The notes beneath the pieces are model-generated. The model ran no database searches. It saw nothing but the letters and a program-made list of their open reading frames with translations, and was not told the DNA's origin. This document shows, piece after piece, positions 48,487 to 48,535 of a DNA stretch of 48,535 nucleotides (its first letter is position 1; every line of letters starts with the position of its first letter). The stretch is from the NCBI GenBank assembly GCA_003343605.1, contig QAKW01000037.1, positions 1-48,535 of the forward strand, read 5' to 3'. This DNA comes from Clostridiales bacterium. GTDB taxonomy: Bacteria; Bacillota; Clostridia; Oscillospirales; QAKW01. Both the position numbers and the translations under genes were made by a program.

Positions 48487-48535
48487 TCCGGAAAGCCAAA
48501 TCATTGGCAGCCCAGACGAATTCCATTTTTTCTAT

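Noticed and set aside
1..48535. CRISPR arrays, prophage or transposase genes
   Set aside because: I saw no regular short repeats with spacers, no phage structural genes, and no transposase or integrase frame.

Overview
The window looks like a chromosomal segment of a low-to-mid GC Firmicute, most likely an anaerobic member of the Clostridia. Grounds: strong AGGAGG-type ribosome binding sites, sigma-A promoters with 17-base spacers, many 4-base ATGA gene overlaps, a T-box leader, a fluoride riboswitch, PadR/HAAS/DUF4097 cassettes, an SLH-anchored surface protein, and two routes to diaminopimelate (Ddh, and DapL plus DapF). I cannot name a species from sequence alone.

Layout. 1-4.7 kb (mostly minus): a GMP-synthase paralogue whose glutaminase half is degenerate, meso-diaminopimelate dehydrogenase, and a PadR-HAAS-DUF4097 cassette. 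4.7-7.1 kb: glutamate 5-kinase with a YbaK/ProX-type aminoacyl-tRNA deacylase, facing a LysR regulator. 7.1-11.8 kb: a fluoride-riboswitch-controlled cation/proton antiporter, then an MBL-like protein, a macrodomain hydrolase and a SirTM-type sirtuin transcribed away from an HxlR regulator. 11.9-17.3 kb: acetyltransferase, complete guaA, mnaA, tagO and trpS. 17.4-19.6 kb: gltX and queT, the latter behind a preQ1-like pseudoknot. 19.7-22.3 kb: a large secreted CAP/BIG2/SLH protein. 22.4-28.1 kb: an almost fully overlapping nucleoside salvage operon deoC-deoD-deoB-cdd-pdp-udk-rlmA. 28.2-31 kb: a small sugar/polyol catabolic pair with a divergent AraC regulator. 31.1-35.8 kb: a DUF5301-like lipoprotein, tRNA-Leu(UAG) and an AT-rich island holding an unknown protein and a type II restriction-modification pair. 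35.8-39 kb: azlCD, trmO, two duplicated XRE regulators and an acetyltransferase. 39.2-44 kb: TetR-ABC operon, a membrane protein and a second PadR-HAAS-DUF4097 cassette. 44-48.5 kb: T-box-controlled ilvE, dapF-dapL and a polysaccharide deacetylase.

How they fit together. Much of the window is housekeeping metabolism: GMP synthesis, aminoacyl-tRNA supply, tRNA/rRNA modification, nucleoside recycling, and lysine/peptidoglycan precursors. Wall genes (tagO, mnaA, the SLH protein, dapF/dapL/ddh, polysaccharide deacetylase) form a second theme. The accessory parts are the restriction-modification island next to tRNA-Leu, the SirTM/macrodomain ADP-ribosylation operon, the duplicated regulator cassettes and the inactivated-glutaminase GuaA paralogue. 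Nothing here is a clear new multi-gene system, but the SirTM-macrodomain-MBL arrangement, the GuaA-like paralogue next to ddh, and the unknown island gene are the best candidates for something not well described.
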